From Glycine soja (Eukaryota > Streptophyta > Magnoliopsida > Fabales > Fabaceae): 64,000 nt of DNA. The notes beneath the pieces were generated by a model that made no database searches, had not been told where the DNA came from, and was given only the letters and a program-made list of their open reading frames with translations. Made by a program: the position numbers and the translations under genes. The stretch is taken from NCBI RefSeq assembly GCF_004193775.1, contig NC_041021.1, positions 23,714,632 to 23,778,631 of the forward strand, written 5' to 3'. Positions 63,464 through 64,000 of the stretch are shown here, one piece after another (position 1 is the stretch's first letter; each line of letters opens with the position of its first letter).

Positions 63464-64000
63464 AAGACTCCAAGTAGATTGGGCTAGAGATCCAAGGGAA
63501 AGCCCTAGGGTTCTCATGAGCCTTAGGGTAGATTTCGAGCCCATGGGCTAAGTATAAGCCCGCTTATCTTTGTAAATATTAGAATAGGTTTTTCCTTTGT
63601 CTGGGCCTTGTATTTTGGCCATTCTAGTAGTATAGGGTTTTAGCCTTGTATTTCGGGGCATTATGAGTAGTCTTTGTAATAAGGACTTTTTTTGTTATTT
63701 TCATATTTTTTGTCATGGGGGTGAGCTTAGCTATTATAGGGGGTGTGTAGCTAAGCTCTAGCTTCTCATCTCAAGGAGGTGAGCTTAGCTATTAGAGAGG
63801 TATGTGTAGCTAAGCTCTAGCTTCTTTAGGAATCTTCTTAAGGAAGCTTCTCAAGGAGGTGAGCTTAGTTATGAGAGGGGTGTGTGTAGCTAAGCTCTGG
63901 CTTCTCAAGGAAGTTTTCTCAAAGAAGCTTCTCAAGGAAGTTTTCTCAAGAAAGCTTCTCAAGGAAGCTACCTAGTCTATAAATAGAAGCATATGTAACA
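63430..64000 (+). repeat. 3' LTR of the second chromovirus-derived element, partial
   Basis: TGATGCAATCCTATCC at 63430, array 63712-63972, TATAAATAG at 63978-63986; the window ends before the LTR does. Confidence 0.88.

Larger units (their letters stand above)
59003..64000 (+). mobile_element. Second non-autonomous chromovirus-derived element, right end outside the window
   Basis: 5' LTR 59003-59909, PBS 59912, leader, ORFs 61785-62738 and 62744-63463, PPT 63418-63429, 3' LTR from 63430 onward. It is collinear with 29868-35245 (opposite strand) over its full visible length, including the same internal deletions. It is older or less constrained, with a frameshift and substitutions. The left flank is CTGGA; the matching duplicate is not visible. 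Confidence 0.88.

Noticed and set aside
1..64000. tRNA or rRNA genes
   Set aside because: No cloverleaf with B-box GGTTCRAANCC in a plausible context and no rRNA-like stretch seen by eye; a tRNAscan run would settle it.

Overview
The window is repeat-dominated plant nuclear DNA, most likely a heterochromatic or gene-poor region of a soybean-type legume (Glycine). The grounds are Athila/Calypso/Diaspora-type, Tat/Ogre-type, chromovirus-derived and copia-like LTR sequences, together with LTRs carrying GTAATCGATTAC and CGCTTAGCGC motifs that I associate with Glycine repeats. The species is an inference; no search was run. I see no convincing intact host gene, no tRNA or rRNA gene and no CRISPR.
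Layout. 1-4428 is AT-rich intergenic DNA with one small repeat-containing ORF (2643-3101, -). 4429-4750 is a foldback CACTA MITE (TSD TTG). 5600-6660 is a decayed LTR-like stretch. 7881-17116 is a Ty3/gypsy element of the Athila lineage without an env-like ORF (Diaspora-like), with truncated 5' LTR, tRNA PBS, broken gag, broken pol, PPT and full 3' LTR. 17172-17830 is a decayed Calypso-type gag. 18384-25132 is a composite: a MITE, a copia-like LTR on the minus strand, a solo LTR inside it (TSD ACCAG), and a second solo LTR inside that (TSD AGGGT).
25133-47338 is a Tat/Ogre-like element on the plus strand whose gag is split by three insertions: a truncated Diaspora-type LTR (28338-29227), a complete 5.4-kb chromovirus-derived non-autonomous element (29868-35245, TSD GTATG) and an 11.2-kb Calypso-like element on the minus strand (35442-46612, TSD GCTGG). 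The 3' LTR of the Calypso-like element itself carries a solo copia-like LTR (36398-38058, TSD GAAAG). 47339-48528 is another copia-like LTR. 49300-56004 is a second copy of the 18384-21424 composite, with its own 3.7-kb LTR insertion (51655-55395, TSD ATTTA). 56005-59002 is the 3' end of a minus-strand Tat/Ogre-type element with a tandem-repeat 3' UTR. 59003-64000 is a second copy of the non-autonomous chromovirus-derived element, running off the window.
How it fits together. Target-site duplications give the order of nesting: Tat/Ogre-like host, then Calypso-like and chromovirus-derived elements, then the solo LTR in the Calypso-like LTR. Most coding regions are pseudogenes with C-to-T type stops. 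The two points I consider most worth following are (a) a family of internally deleted chromovirus derivatives that keeps a 569-codon ORF although capsid, protease, RT catalytic, RNase H and integrase regions are gone, and (b) arrays of short palindromes, with different sequences in unrelated LTR families, placed just upstream of the LTR TATA box.
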